From Ascaphus truei (lineage: Eukaryota; Chordata; Amphibia; Anura; Ascaphidae): DNA of 64,000 nt. This document shows, piece after piece, positions 1 to 11,283 of this stretch. Each line of letters begins with the position of its first letter. Positions within the stretch are counted from its first letter, which is position 1. The notes under the pieces are model-generated. The model did no database searches and was not told where the DNA came from. It saw only the letters and a list, made by a program, of their open reading frames with translations. Position numbers and translations under genes: made by a program. The DNA is taken from positions 118,004,280 to 118,068,279 of the forward strand of contig CM071571.1 of the NCBI GenBank assembly GCA_036426205.1, given 5' to 3'.

Positions 1-1038
1 TAGCAAACAGAAGAATATATATCTGAAAACACACTCAAAAACACCTAAAGGCTTATCTTTCACCATTAATCTTTCAATCTGAATGTCATTAATTACTGAA
101 TATTGTAGTAAAAATCCTCATAATGAATCAAATGTAATTTTTTCACATGTCATGTATGCATTCATGATCATACTGTACAATGAACAAGCTGTAGTGGAAC
201 AAGGAAACCTTCTAATCATTTTACAATAATGTGCACTGAATAATTATTCTAGTTTATTCACTTACATGCTTCCCAGCCAAGGTTTTGCATGCAGCTTTAA
301 AAAAAAAAATAGAATTGGAAAGTGTATTTTTGTAATAATATTTTAATAACAAGTAATACATTTTCTTGTTGCTGTAGCTAGAAAGCATTCAATCATTCAG
401 TCGACTTTAAATAATAGCTCAAGATAATACTATTGTTATGCAGCAAAGCTAAACTGCTTTCCAAAAGCCAGAGGCAACGAGTCTCTTCATGCATATTTTA
501 CATTAACCATACCACATACTGTAAGTCTGAACTGATACAAATCTGATTTTATTATAGGATACTGTTGTGTTTGTAAGAAGAATGACAATGTATACAAAAT
601 GTCATTTAAAAATAATATTTGGAAAGTATTACATTTGACATAATGAGTTATAATAAATCCTAACAATTAGAATGATACACTTGCTAAGCTGAAAATAAAG
701 ATTCAGTCTGATAGAATACAATTCTAATCAAATCTGGATAGTACTGCATTTTTCTTAATTAATGTCTTCAATATTACAGTCATACTCTTTATGGAAAAAT
801 ACACATATGTGTATATCCAAACATTCATTGTTAAAATAAACTAAAATGTGAACTATATTGTGTTTTTTTCATTTCCATGAGGTAGTAATGTAAAAAAAAA
901 AAGAGCATTCATCAAGAGTAGTAAAAGCACAAGGGCTACAGATGCTTCAAGTTAATTTTACAATTGGCAAAGTTTATCTGAACATATTGACATTACCATA
1001 ACAATACATAGTTAAATGTGTTCTGTATCAATGCTTAC
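1..1038 (-). other. probable LUM intron 1 (AT-rich, no coding sequence)
   Basis: AT-rich DNA with short poly-A/T runs and no recognisable exon, repeat or transposon end. It lies immediately 3' (minus-strand sense) of the proposed LUM exon 1 splice donor at 1037..1038, so it is inferred to be the start of LUM intron 1. No lumican coding exon is present in the window. Confidence 0.45.
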
Positions 1039-1160
1039 CTTTTGCTTTGAAGCTGCTTTCTTTAATTCCCTATGCAGATTAAAAAAAAAGAGACTGAATC
1101 AAGTATCATGTGCTGTAAACAGTGTCAGGAGGGAACTGCCTGCCAGAACCACTGTAATAC
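1039..1160 (-). other. LUM: lumican 5'UTR exon 1 (non-coding), putative
   Basis: On the minus strand this stretch resembles, along most of its length, the human LUM 5' untranslated first exon as I remember it: the same opening (GTATTAC...TTCTGGCAG.CAGTTCC.TCCTGACA), a middle ending in GATTC, and an ending like GAATTAA.GAAAGCAG. It is followed directly by a consensus splice donor (AAAAG then GTAAGC; intron begins at 1038). In LUM the first exon is non-coding and the ATG lies in exon 2, which explains the absence of an ORF. The position agrees with vertebrate synteny: DCN, on the same strand, lies about 55 kb upstream in transcriptional sense. The transcript start near 1160 is placed only by analogy with the human mRNA; no clear TATA box is seen upstream of it. 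The comparison is from memory and not an alignment. Confidence 0.66.
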
Positions 1161-2199
1161 AGAACTGAAAAAAGAGAAGGGAAAAAACCTAGTCACACTG
1201 CTCTTATGTCATCATGGTGGACTTGTGGTGTGGCTTTGACTAAGGGCAGGTGGATGAATATGAAAGCACAACCCAGCTGCTATTACTTTAAAGCTGATAA
1301 ATCTGCATAGTGATGAGCTGCTTGAGTGTTTGTTTGAATGTTGTCTGTGATTGCAATCCCAAATTTGAGTAAAAAGAAGCAAGCAATTAATGAATCAAGT
1401 GATTACTGTATACTGTACCCAAAGTATTTTTTTATATGTGGAAATGTGAGCTTCAGATAACTTTTATATGATATCGTATAGTGTTATCAAAATCCCAAAA
1501 TGTAAGTGTTTCTTGCACTTTCCAAGTTAATGGTTAATGAATATGACATTACATTGAAGTACTATTAGAGTGCATACAGTAACATGATTTTAGTTTGCAT
1601 TTTGAGAGAGGATTATTGTTGCACAAAGTTGTAACACCAATTTTATTATAAAACATTGAACAAAGTACTTTATACAGTATTTAGATTGGCAATATCCATT
1701 TATTTTACAGTTTTTTCAGTGTTTGAAAGCACTCTTTATATTTTAAAGCATATAATTATTAAATGTTATCTACATATTTGTTTGACTATTAACTTTTTAA
1801 AAATATGAATTACTAATCTGTGTGAGAATTTGCTACTACCACAGCCATAAGACAGTATTTTGTACTTTGTTATTATCTTTACCCCAGTCACACTGTGCAG
1901 CAAAAAACATTGGCCCATTATAGATAAACAATAACAATAAACATAATAAATTGTTTACACTAATTGGTTAGCTATTTGTACACCGTTTCACTGAGTAAAT
2001 ACAAAGACGTGCCATAACTTTTCAAATGTGGTTTAAAACCAGCATGAATTGCAGGTGTTTTAATAAACACATTAAAACTGTTTTTCCTATAACTGCGGAA
2101 GCATCCCATCAGTTTATTAGCAGTAAAGTTCCCATAAAACTAGAAACTGAAATTAAATACCTAATTACGTGCCATTTTACATTTACAAATTAATACATA
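1161..2199. other. presumed LUM promoter side, no recognised gene
   Basis: AT-rich DNA upstream, in the minus sense, of the putative LUM transcription start. No ORF, transposon end or tandem repeat is recognised. If the exon call is right, the LUM core promoter lies in the first few hundred bases; I cannot point to individual sites. Confidence 0.3.
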
Positions 2200-2299
2200 G
2201 GCCCTTCTTCTGTAAGGTGTGATAAGCGCTATAACATGCTATGCGCTTTCCTGCGTTAGCACATTATCTGCACTTACCACGCCTTACAGATTAAGCCCC
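2200..2299. mobile_element. short MITE-like fold-back, 100 bp
   Basis: The two halves are imperfect inverted repeats. The left end runs GGCCCTTCTTCTGTAAGG.GTG.TAAG and the right end, reverse-complemented, GGGGCTTAATCTGTAAGG.GTG.TAAG. The trinucleotide ATA flanks both sides (2197..2199 and 2300..2302), which is compatible with a 3-bp target duplication of the PIF/Harbinger type. There is no coding capacity. Confidence 0.5.
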
Positions 2300-2897
2300 A
2301 TAGAGTATTAATGTACAGTCTTTATTTTCTAGTGTGCTATGCTGTATGTAGCCCTGCTTCTGTTCATCTTTTGAGGCAAACCATTGTTTTGATGGATTTC
2401 CCCTTTTAATTTCTTCTTAACATTCTTCTTTTGAAATCAGTTTTGTTTTTTCTGGTTAAAGAATTGATTTCTGTACTAAGAGTTTTGTTATGCATATGCG
2501 TTTTAGTTTTAAAAGCTTTCTTAATGCTTCCAAAAGTCTGAATTCAATCATTTATGTGCTGACTGTTATTCTTTTCATGGACGCCAGTCAAGAATGTAAA
2601 GCTTTGATGTGGAAACTGATTTCCATCACAGATAATGCCAAAGATGCTGACCCTTAAAATCTTTATTTGGCTCAAGTAATCAACATAGATCGGTAAAGAA
2701 CTAATTGTCAGTGCATGTTGTGGCTAGAGAAGTTGTGACCTCAAGGTGAGTCTTAAGGCCCTTTACTTCACTCAGAAATCAGATACTGTAAGTGATTGAT
2801 AATAATGTATGCAACAGCTAAGATGCAATGAAAAATCAATGGTTAGCAACTGGGGCGGTAACCCTTACTACCATTAGCAAAAAAAAGTGCTTCCTTA

Positions 2898-3328
2898 GGC
2901 CCGTTCTATAGTGCGGGCGCGCGCTACGCGTATGTGCGCACGGCATTTATAGTTGGCTGACGTTAGTCAGCCTTCCTATAATGGAGCTGCGCGCGTGCAC
3001 GGCAAGGAGAGTGGAACCGGCCGACAGGGGGAAAGAAGAAAAAAAGAAAGAAATAGCGCCGCTGCCGCCACTGAAAATGTAAGTATATGAGTGTACATGT
3101 ATGTATGTGTGTGTATATGTGTGTATATGTGTGTATATGTATGTGTGTGTGTGTGTGTATGTATGTTCAACGTTATTAAAAAAATGATTACAGGTTTTAT
3201 TTATTTATTTGAAAACACACATATACACACACATACAGTCACGCACACAGTATACTCACAAAATGTGTGCGGCACGTGCGCGCGACTTCGCACAGGCACG
3301 CACTGCCGCACACACTATATAACAGCCC
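2898..3328. mobile_element. Harbinger-like MITE, TTA target duplication
   Basis: The left end GGCCCGTTCTATAGTG and the right end (reverse complement GGGCTGTTATATAGTG) form imperfect terminal inverted repeats. TTA is duplicated at 2895..2897 and 3329..3331. A 3-bp TTA/TAA duplication is the hallmark of PIF/Harbinger elements. The ends are CpG-rich, while the middle contains a (TG)n stretch (about 3088..3166) and a CA-rich stretch (about 3215..3250), which account for the spurious short reading frames here. It is non-autonomous. Confidence 0.68.
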
Positions 3329-4712
3329 TTACAAGTTATAGCTTAACCAAGCATGTTACCGTATAGTACAACATTTATAATCAAAGAAAAGCCATACAAA
3401 AGGTAGACCAAAATGTTATTGAAATATTTTCATAAGTACAGTATGAATACTTTTTATTAAATGGGATTATTGGGAAGAAGCTAGCACCATTTTTCTGTGT
3501 TTGTCAGGCAATTTTACAAATGGTATCTATATGAATGTTCACATGCAATTACATGCTGCATGGTATTGCACTAGAGGCTTTTCTAGTTATGAATTTCAAT
3601 GTCAGTTATTACATGCTGTTACCTGTATTGCATGACATTGCACTGGAAGGTTTTTAATTATATTCAAGTAATATAAAGAAGATATGCTTAAATAGATTGT
3701 GGAAATTTTTTCTAGCGCAGTGCAGGTATAGCAATAAAACAGTAATGAGCCCTAAGGATAAAAGTTTTAATGACTGACGGAATACTTAATCCCTCATTCA
3801 CCTTGTGGCCATACCACCCCATATACAGTACCTGGGCTGGTTTATGGTTACCAGTCTGCCCTTCTCCTGGCAGTAAGCCCTGGTAAGAGCAGGCCTGCCA
3901 GGATTAATCATGAGTTTTCCCCACTCACAGCATCCTGAGTGAGTCACAGGGGAGGCAATGAAACTAGGCATGTGTGTGTCCAATCAAGGACACAGACCTG
4001 CTTCCAGATTTTCTTGTACTTAGGGGCTGCATTGCTACATTTACTCAGTTGTCTCTACGCTTAAGAGAGAGACAGGTTCTCACACAGAAGTGCGGATTGG
4101 TTGTGCACTTACTGCCTTCTCCCCTTGAGGAGTTAGGAGTCAGACCTCTGGCTCTAATAGGGAGTCAGGGAAGAGCAAGGACTGCTGTGGGGACCTGTCT
4201 CCACATCCCTGGGGCCTGCAAGAGATGGAAACACTGTCACCGTAAGTACGAATCAGTTACTACCCCAGAAGCCTGATTTGTTCTCCCCTACAACAACGTG
4301 GAAAGCTCAGATCTACTGTGAGCCAGCAGGTATGCACCACACCGTGTAGCAGTGAACTCTCTGAGGAGGGGGGCGACATGGGTATATTTTGCTCTCCAGC
4401 TTAAACCATCACATATTTATATCTTACAAGGTATTGGTGAGTTGATTCAATAAGTGCTCACCTACAGCAAGGTTTTACTCAACCAAAAGGGTAGCTACTA
4501 TATCCTTAATTTTACAGGAAAAGAGTTTATAGAGCCATCTTTAACTCACCAATTGGATTATGAAAATGTCTCACTAACTAAACCTACACCAGTAAACAAA
4601 GAAGCCCCAATGCACATTAAATATGACAAATTATTTTATTCATTTGTATATGTTTTTTTCTTCTCATAAGTATGGGTCATTTAGTTAAATCTTTTGACTA
4701 AAATATGTTAAA
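3329..4712. other. no gene; possible degraded LTR scrap at 4180-4380
   Basis: No supported gene. Around 4290..4380 the order GTGG.AAGCTCAG, GAGCCA.CAGGTA and TGCACCACACC resembles part of the LTR at 61780..61830 near the right end of the window, so a decayed relative of that LTR may lie here. The remainder is unclassified. Confidence 0.3.
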
Positions 4713-4716
4713 CCTG

Positions 4717-5531
4717 TGTAACGGATTTTCTGACCTGACTGACCCACCCAATCTCATATTGGCCCCTGTGGTCTAACCAGTCCCCATTACATGGTCATGA
4801 CTAGTGGTGCACCTGTTGGCAACAGAGCTCCTGAGTCTCCCGCATGATGTTGTGTGGGGATGTCAACCCAGACAGGCAGCTGAGGTAGTGTGCTTAGAGT
4901 CCTACCTACATAGAGTGCAGCGCCTCCACCTCATCAGGATCTCTGCGTCCGCAAGCAGATGGTTCTGATGAGGAACTCCTTCTTGGCGATGCCTTCCGCT
5001 GTGGAGTAACTTCCCACTCACACAGTGGGGTTGTCGTGAAGCAGGGCATCTTTATTGATGATGGTATGGGCAGACTGCCCCTTGCAGCAACAGCTCAGCC
5101 GCTCATCTTCTATGCTCTCCTTGAAGGTCTATCTGCCCTCCCAATGGAGTTGGATCACCTGTCCCTTCAGGGAGATCACCACCTGTGCCAGGTCCCTGGA
5201 CACAGTGTGTAGGCCCTGCAGCCTTAGGGCTGCAGATCAGGCTATTTGCGCAGAATCACATTAGATTATCCCCTTGACCTTGAACATAAAACTTGCATAC
5301 ATTGCTGAACCACTAACTTTGGCAGTGCTGTGCCTTATAACAAGGAAATGGCTCCACCTCCTGTGTCACTAACAATGGACACAAGGTCTGGTACCACTCC
5401 TCATGTACATATGACACCTCACCAGGGGGTGAGGGCAAACCTCCATTTATTGATGCTGGCAAAACTGTTATCTTACCAGGCTTACTGCCCGCAGAGAGAG
5501 AACTGTATACCATTTTTACAACATGGCTACA
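4717..5531 (-). repeat. 3' LTR of the minus-strand element
   Basis: This is an 815-bp LTR running TGTAGCC (5531) to CCGTTACA (4717) on the minus strand, with TG...CA ends. An AATAAA lies on the minus strand around 5050..5055. It contains GTGGAGGCGCTG near 4921..4935, a string that also occurs inside the LTR at 60351..61899. Confidence 0.66.
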
Positions 5532-5542
5532 TTCTCCCCTGG
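5532..5542 (-). other. polypurine tract of the minus-strand LTR element
   Basis: Minus-strand CCAGGGGAGAA abuts the TG of the 3' LTR, the position of a plus-strand primer in LTR retroelements. Confidence 0.5.
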
Positions 5543-6649
5543 TGAATCACAACCACCGTCTGGGACCTAAAATTGGTAGACCTTCTTCCAGGAAGCACTG
5601 CAAAACATAATCATAATTTATCGTACATTCAATGATACAGTTCTCCTGATGAATTACAACCACAATGCCTCCCAGCCAGCAGTTGGCACTGTTCCTGAAG
5701 CGGACCCCATTACTCTGTGACCTATAGTAGTGCCTAGGGTCTGGCTTCTTTAACTCCTGACCGCGTTGTCTTTAACTGTCACACTGTACTCCCGGGGTAA
5801 CCACATTCTGCGGCGGTACTCCACATATGCATGTGAACATCGCGCCCAATGCTCCATACCCTCATTAACTGAGAAATTCTTTCTTCTGCTCTATGCCCAG
5901 TGGCATTCTCCACCCTTGGACTGGAGGTACTCTATGGTCTCTCTCAACAACCCAGCCTTTGGTCCTCTATTCCTGCATAAGAGGTTCAGGAACGTAAGTG
6001 TACTCCAACCCGTGGGATTTCTTGTACCGGGTCACATATGGACCTTTCAGCCGACTCGTCCTAATTAACCTGGCATTGCCTGCATTACCTGGCAGAAACC
6101 ATGATAAGGGTTCTGCGGGGCTACAGGGCCCGTAACCTATCTGGTCCCTTGGGATCCACCACCCCTGAACTGATGTCGTACAACTCAATCTCAGTTCCTC
6201 CTGACGAGCTTCCTCTGTGAATTCCCTGGTGCCCACCAGTAATCACTATCCCATCTTGGTTTAGGATAAACCTGGTACGATCTAGCCATACCTCATATCC
6301 CTCAAACTTGGGGGCCCACCACCTGGTTTCCTTAACCTCTTCTGGTACCGCTATGGGACCCTCGCCTTCCTCTAACTCTCCCCCGGATGATTACTCGGAG
6401 GTACCCGTTGATCTCGAATTAGATCCCAGCCTCTTGGGCCTACTGGAACCTTGATGCAATGGAGCTGGGACAATCACTCGAAACAGACACCTGTCGCGTA
6501 ACCTTCCCCTTCCCGACCCGTCATGGACGTGAAACATTTCCCAGAGTCCAAGTTCTCCCCAGTCCTTTCATCAGAGGTTGCTCGGGACTCCTCAGACAAC
6601 CCTTGGCTCGATGGTGACCCATAGGAAAATGTAATAGGGGTCGGGGCTT

Positions 6650-8400
6650 TAACTATGGCCGGGGGTTTGGCGTATGGGAATAGGGCAGGCAACCGCGGGC
6701 TACGACCTCATCTCTCCGCTACCTGGCCCGGTGCCATCGGACTGGCCATCCGGTTCTCCCACCTCACTGCTCCAGGCTTCGCGCAGGGCTGCCAGTTTTT
6801 CTTGGATCAGGCGATCTGGTACAGCTACTGCGTCGCGAGGGACGCCGCCATCTTCCATCCGGCTTTGCTGTGCCACCGGAAGTTATGTCCTGGATCTCGT
6901 GGGATTCGTCGCTGCCCGCATCTTGCGTTGAGTCCCCAACCGGAACCTCTTCCTCCAGAACGACGTCCGCCGCCCGGAAGTGAAGGTCTCGCTCTCCGTT
7001 CGGTCGGGCCTGGGCTAGGCCTCTCTCCGCCATTGCCACCCCGGCGCCTGGGGAGGGCAAGGGTGTGTCGCTTACCGCTCCGTTGGCTCGGGATAGTTCT
7101 CCTCCGCTGTCCGCTCCGCCAGTCACCCACGGCCGTGGGACTCCGCTCTCAGGTTGTCGCTGCAACGGCGACATGAGACTCCGCTTCGCCACACACAGGT
7201 GAGTGCCGGTTCTTTCGCTAGCACCGCCGTAGTGGTCCGCTGGTGGAGCGTCACCACCGGGGTCAGGGTCTCTTGCTCCTCGTTCCGAAGAGTCGAGCTC
7301 TGACCCAGGGAGTGGCACTCCCGTCGGGGACGCTGATGAAGCTCTCGGCTCTACTTCGTTTACAGGCCCCTTTCTCCTCGGCTCTGGCTTGATCATGAGG
7401 AGCGATCCCCACGCTCCGGGATCTACGGGTTCTCTCTAGGCCACAACCGGGGCCTTCAGAGTTAGCATGTGCTGGCAACCCTCGCCTCCACGGTTTGTCC
7501 AGCCACAAAGGGTTTGCACCGCCCATAAATAATGGATGCCGCATTGCGGGCATCTGGATGTGGTATTGACAGGACCACCAGCAGGCGACAACTGACGCAT
7601 AAGCATTTGACAGTCTCTGTCCCCCTGGCTCTAAGCACCAGGAGGCCTCCTGGAGCCGAATAGGATGGGCAGAAATGTCCAGATCGTCTTCACTCTTGCA
7701 GGCCATTGTTGCTCACGGGAGACACTTTTGCAGTGTCTTCCAGCCCGCCTGGACATACTTTTCCTTCTCCCGAGATGTTCCTCGCATCTGAAGGGCAGGG
7801 CGGTTGTTAACTCATCCCTGCCAGCTCCGTCCTCATTTCACAAAGCTGGAAACCACTCCCCTGGTTGAGATTAGGGGAGGGGTCCCACAAGTCTACAGGG
7901 TGACCCAGACTGGGGCTGAGCTTGTACTGTCCATGAGGGTGCGGGCCGCAGCTTTCGCGCCATAACCTCCATCAGGGTGGGGTTTTCCTTTTGGCGCCAC
8001 TTCCAGCCAACTTTCTGCAATCTTTCATTTGCAGCATCTCTGCATCCGGCCCACGCGTTTCCCAGGGAAGCGGGAACCGCCATTTTCGTTTACACTGCCA
8101 ATCACTTTAGCAACTGAGGTAGCTTTTTGTGTTGTACGCCGATTGGCACGCAGATCCTTCACTTCCCCACACCCCACATGTCCCATCCATACTGTCCTCC
8201 AGGGCCTCACCCGGGGTCCTAGGCAGGACACAAACGGTGCAGCCACCGCTTTCGCGCCACTCCATAGCAGGCTAGCAAAAGTAATTTCTTTAGCGGCTCT
8301 CATTAGGACACACACCACGTGCGCTCTCATCTGCCTCCGCCCGCCATCTTGGACCTTCCGCGGCCACGCGGATCCTTCATTCTTGCAGTCGCCAGTTGAT
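6650..8400. other. CpG-rich interior of the LTR element, no supported CDS
   Basis: This stretch is GC- and CpG-rich and has overlapping open frames on both strands, including a 210-codon minus frame at 6764..7396. None shows a domain that I recognise. The overlap of frames on opposite strands is what high GC content gives by chance. A gag-like or element-specific protein on the minus strand cannot be excluded. Confidence 0.35.
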
Positions 8401-10328
8401 TGCTGATTTGCGTTATTGTACATGGAGCTCCTCTCTGCGGGCGGCAGCTGCCATACCGATACAATAAAGATTGCCCGATGCACCACCTTGTGTACCTAAT
8501 GTAGGTCTGACTCGGGTTTGCACTACCTCAGGCTAGGCTCACTCTCTCGTGTATGCTGTGTCTCTCCTCTCTCTCCAGTCTGTGCTCTCAGCGGTAAGTG
8601 GTCTGGAATGGGCTAGAGTACTCTGGCTTCTCCATGCAGTACTGGGGCGTCCACCTACTGTTGGTCAGTCTAGCGCAGACCCTCTCCAGGATTCCTGACC
8701 ACTGTAACAGGCTATCCCTTTAGGCATCCAACCAATAGCACTACCTCAGTTGATTAGGACAGCTATTAGCCCTCTCCAGACCCACGAACTCCTTTCGGGC
8801 TCCCAGGTCGTCCCTGCGGTCTGAAAACTCATCAGCCTCACACAAGAGCCACCTTCCTCCTGGTCCGGTTGCTACACACAGTGCAGCGCGACTGGGGCAT
8901 GGCATGGGTACATCTCCGTCCTGTTTCCTAGTGGTTCTGTGGAGCTAGCAATAAGGCGTCATGTAATGTTGATAAGGGTCTTATCTCAGCACGAAGCGCT
9001 CCCAAAATGTAAGAGGGATTTGTTCATGAACCTAGACTGACACAAATCCCCAATCTTCATAGTAGAGTCCCACACTGGTGGGACGTAGACCCGTCCCAAC
9101 ATTACCTGCGTACGTAGTCGTATGGTGGTCAGCACCAGCCTGTTGGGTGGCTCGGACAGAGCTCCGAAGATCTTCAACAGCACTGGAGGGTTGAAGTAAG
9201 GGAGCTCGATGTGGGTCAACCACGAGACCTGGCAGAATGACATTGACAGGTAGACGTGCTTAGAGTCTACTTACAGTTGAGCCTCAAAGGTGCAGGGCCG
9301 GGAATACAAAGCTCATCAGGAGTATAAGGAGGGGTCCGGCAAAGTGGAGAGGGTCTGCGATAGGGAGACAGCCTCCAACTATTGGGTGACGGTTGCATTG
9401 AAGTGATGTGGGACGTGGAACAGTTGCACACGTAAATCAAAGTGGGGAGTGTAATTGTTGGATGGTGCCAGGGAAAGAAAAGGGCCGAAGAGGAAGGGTG
9501 GTAGAGAATGATATGGGTAGAGGAGAGGATAGAAAAAAAAAGAGATGAGAATTGGGTAAAGTGGGGGTCGTGAGAACTTATTGTAGGATAAAGGAGTTAA
9601 GTGAAAACATCTAGAGCGCTACACCATAAGCAACCAGGAATCAGGGTACTTGGCCCCCAGGCTCCATTTACTGGCGTCGAGTGTAGGAGGGGCTGGTTCG
9701 CGGAAGCCAAGGATTCTTGGAGGGGGGCGGGGTTTGAACGCATGCATGGACCGGCTTACGCCGACCCGCACTTGTGTCTGGGTCGTACGAAGCGTAATAT
9801 CTGGGGGCAAAGGCGGCGAAGACCAAGTAGCAGGTTTCAGAATATTGGCGCTCAAGGGGGCAGAGGACAGGCGCGCCGTTCGTAGTGGCGAAGGGGGATG
9901 CGGTAATGATAACGGAGGGTCCCCGGTACGGGAACGAAGAATACGGAGCCTGGGACCACCGTGGAAGGACTAGGAGTCGCTTTTACGGAAGTCTAGGAGG
10001 CAGTATGTTTATGCCCGGGATGAAGTGCGAGGAGAACTGTGAGTGCCGACGAGAGAACTTTAAGTTGTTAGGAGCGACAGAATGGTTGGCATGGACGCAT
10101 TCACTATAGGATTAAGTGGACCACCTTCGGATAGAGAAGAGATCAAACTATGAACTTACGTAGCCAAGGTGTGCGGTGGCAAAACCTTGCCCAGTCGTGA
10201 CGGACATCACACTGTCCGCGGGCCACCCCAGGCCCAATGCCGGATGTTGGCGAAGGATAGATGTCAAAAGCGGACAACTGCTCGAGCCGCTAGAATAATT
10301 CGTGTCTTTACAATGGCTCTACTTATTG

Positions 10329-10743
10329 AAGAAGGTCTATCTGCCCTCCCAATGGAGTTGGATCACCTCTCCCTTCAGGGAGATCACCACCTGTGCCGGG
10401 TCCCTGGACACAGTGTAGGCCCTGCCAGCCTTAGGGCTGCAGATCAGGCTATTTGCTGCAGAATCACGTTAGATTATCCCCTTGACCTTGAACATAAACT
10501 TGTATACATGCTGAACCACTAACTTTGGGCAGTGCTGTGCCTTATATACCAAGGAAATGGCTCCACCTCCTGTGTCACTAACAATGGACACAAGGTCTGT
10601 TACCACTCCCCTCATGTACATATGACACCTCACCAGGGTGTGAGGGCAAACCTCCATGATTCATGCTGGCAATCCTGTATACTTAACCAGGCTTACTGCC
10701 AGCATGAGAGAGAACTGTATACCATTTTTACCACATGGCTACA
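10329..10743 (-). repeat. 5' LTR remnant of the minus-strand element
   Basis: This is a direct repeat of 5124..5531 with a few indels, ending on the plus strand in GGCTACA followed by the CCTG duplication. Similarity stops at 10329, so the R/U5 part of this LTR is deleted or has diverged. Confidence 0.62.
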
Positions 10744-10924
10744 CCTGCAACCATATCATGATTGACCCCTTCAGCAGCTACATACACTACCAATTTGTAT
10801 ACTGTGGCCTTTGTATTTCACCCACTCCATTGAGAAAGGGGAAACAAAACAATAGTATAGTCAATAGCATGGAATGCGTGACATCTATTTGTTGCCTAAG
10901 GGGTTCAAATTTAGAAGCATTATA

Positions 10925-11283
10925 CAGATGCAGCAGCCATTATTTTAACACTTCACGCGGTGTATACCTTGAAATACCCATGTCATGGCGCGGGATTTCT
11001 TCCAACCGTACCGCTTTAAGACGCGAGTGCAGGCGAGTGCAGAAAATGACATTTTAGTGTTCTGGCTTATAAACACCTAAAATTGACACAGTAGCACAGT
11101 ACTGTACACATTACAATTAATTAATTTCATTGTGTTTAATTGCACGCAATCCATGACATTCAAACAAAGCAACCGCGATAAACACTTGTGCCTGGGGCGA
11201 TTGCCGCATTCATGCCACGTGGAGTATTGCAGCGCACATGAACACGGCGCCGTGATTTGTTAAAATAGTGGCCGCCGCATCTG
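10925..11283. mobile_element. TA-flanked MITE (Tc1/mariner-like), copy 1
   Basis: The element starts CAGATGCAGC and ends GCCGCATCTG, with TA on both sides (10923..10924 and 11284..11285). Its whole length is an inverted-orientation homologue of 50255..50574: shared stretches include the 'cagaacactaaaatg' block and the 'gtgcgctgc' block in reverse complement. It has no coding capacity. TA duplication plus TIRs suggests Tc1/mariner-type mobilisation. Confidence 0.72.

Larger units (their letters stand above)
4717..10743 (-). mobile_element. LTR retroelement, minus strand, no recognisable pol
   Basis: A sequence block at 5124..5531 recurs in direct orientation at 10329..10743, about 5.2 kb away. 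Read on the minus strand both blocks start TGTAGCCATGT, and the left block continues to a CCGTTACA end at 4717. Outside the pair the 4-bp CCTG is duplicated (4713..4716 and 10744..10747), as expected for retroviral or Gypsy integration. A purine-rich tract (minus CCAGGGGAGAA, 5532..5542) directly precedes the left LTR and is a good polypurine tract. The interior is CpG-rich, with short minus and plus frames but no protease, reverse transcriptase or integrase motif that I can see. It is probably a non-autonomous or extensively decayed element. Its LTR end and an internal GTGGAGGCGCTG motif resemble those of the element at 60351, so the two may be related. Confidence 0.66.

Noticed and set aside
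3091..3366. Open frame rich in V/C/Y/M
   Set aside because: It translates a (TG)n/(TA)n microsatellite in a MITE.
6655..7396. Long overlapping open frames on both strands (173 and 210 codons)
   Set aside because: They lie in CpG-rich DNA where opposite-strand frames stay open by composition. There is no domain and no splice or start context, and the region is inside an LTR element.
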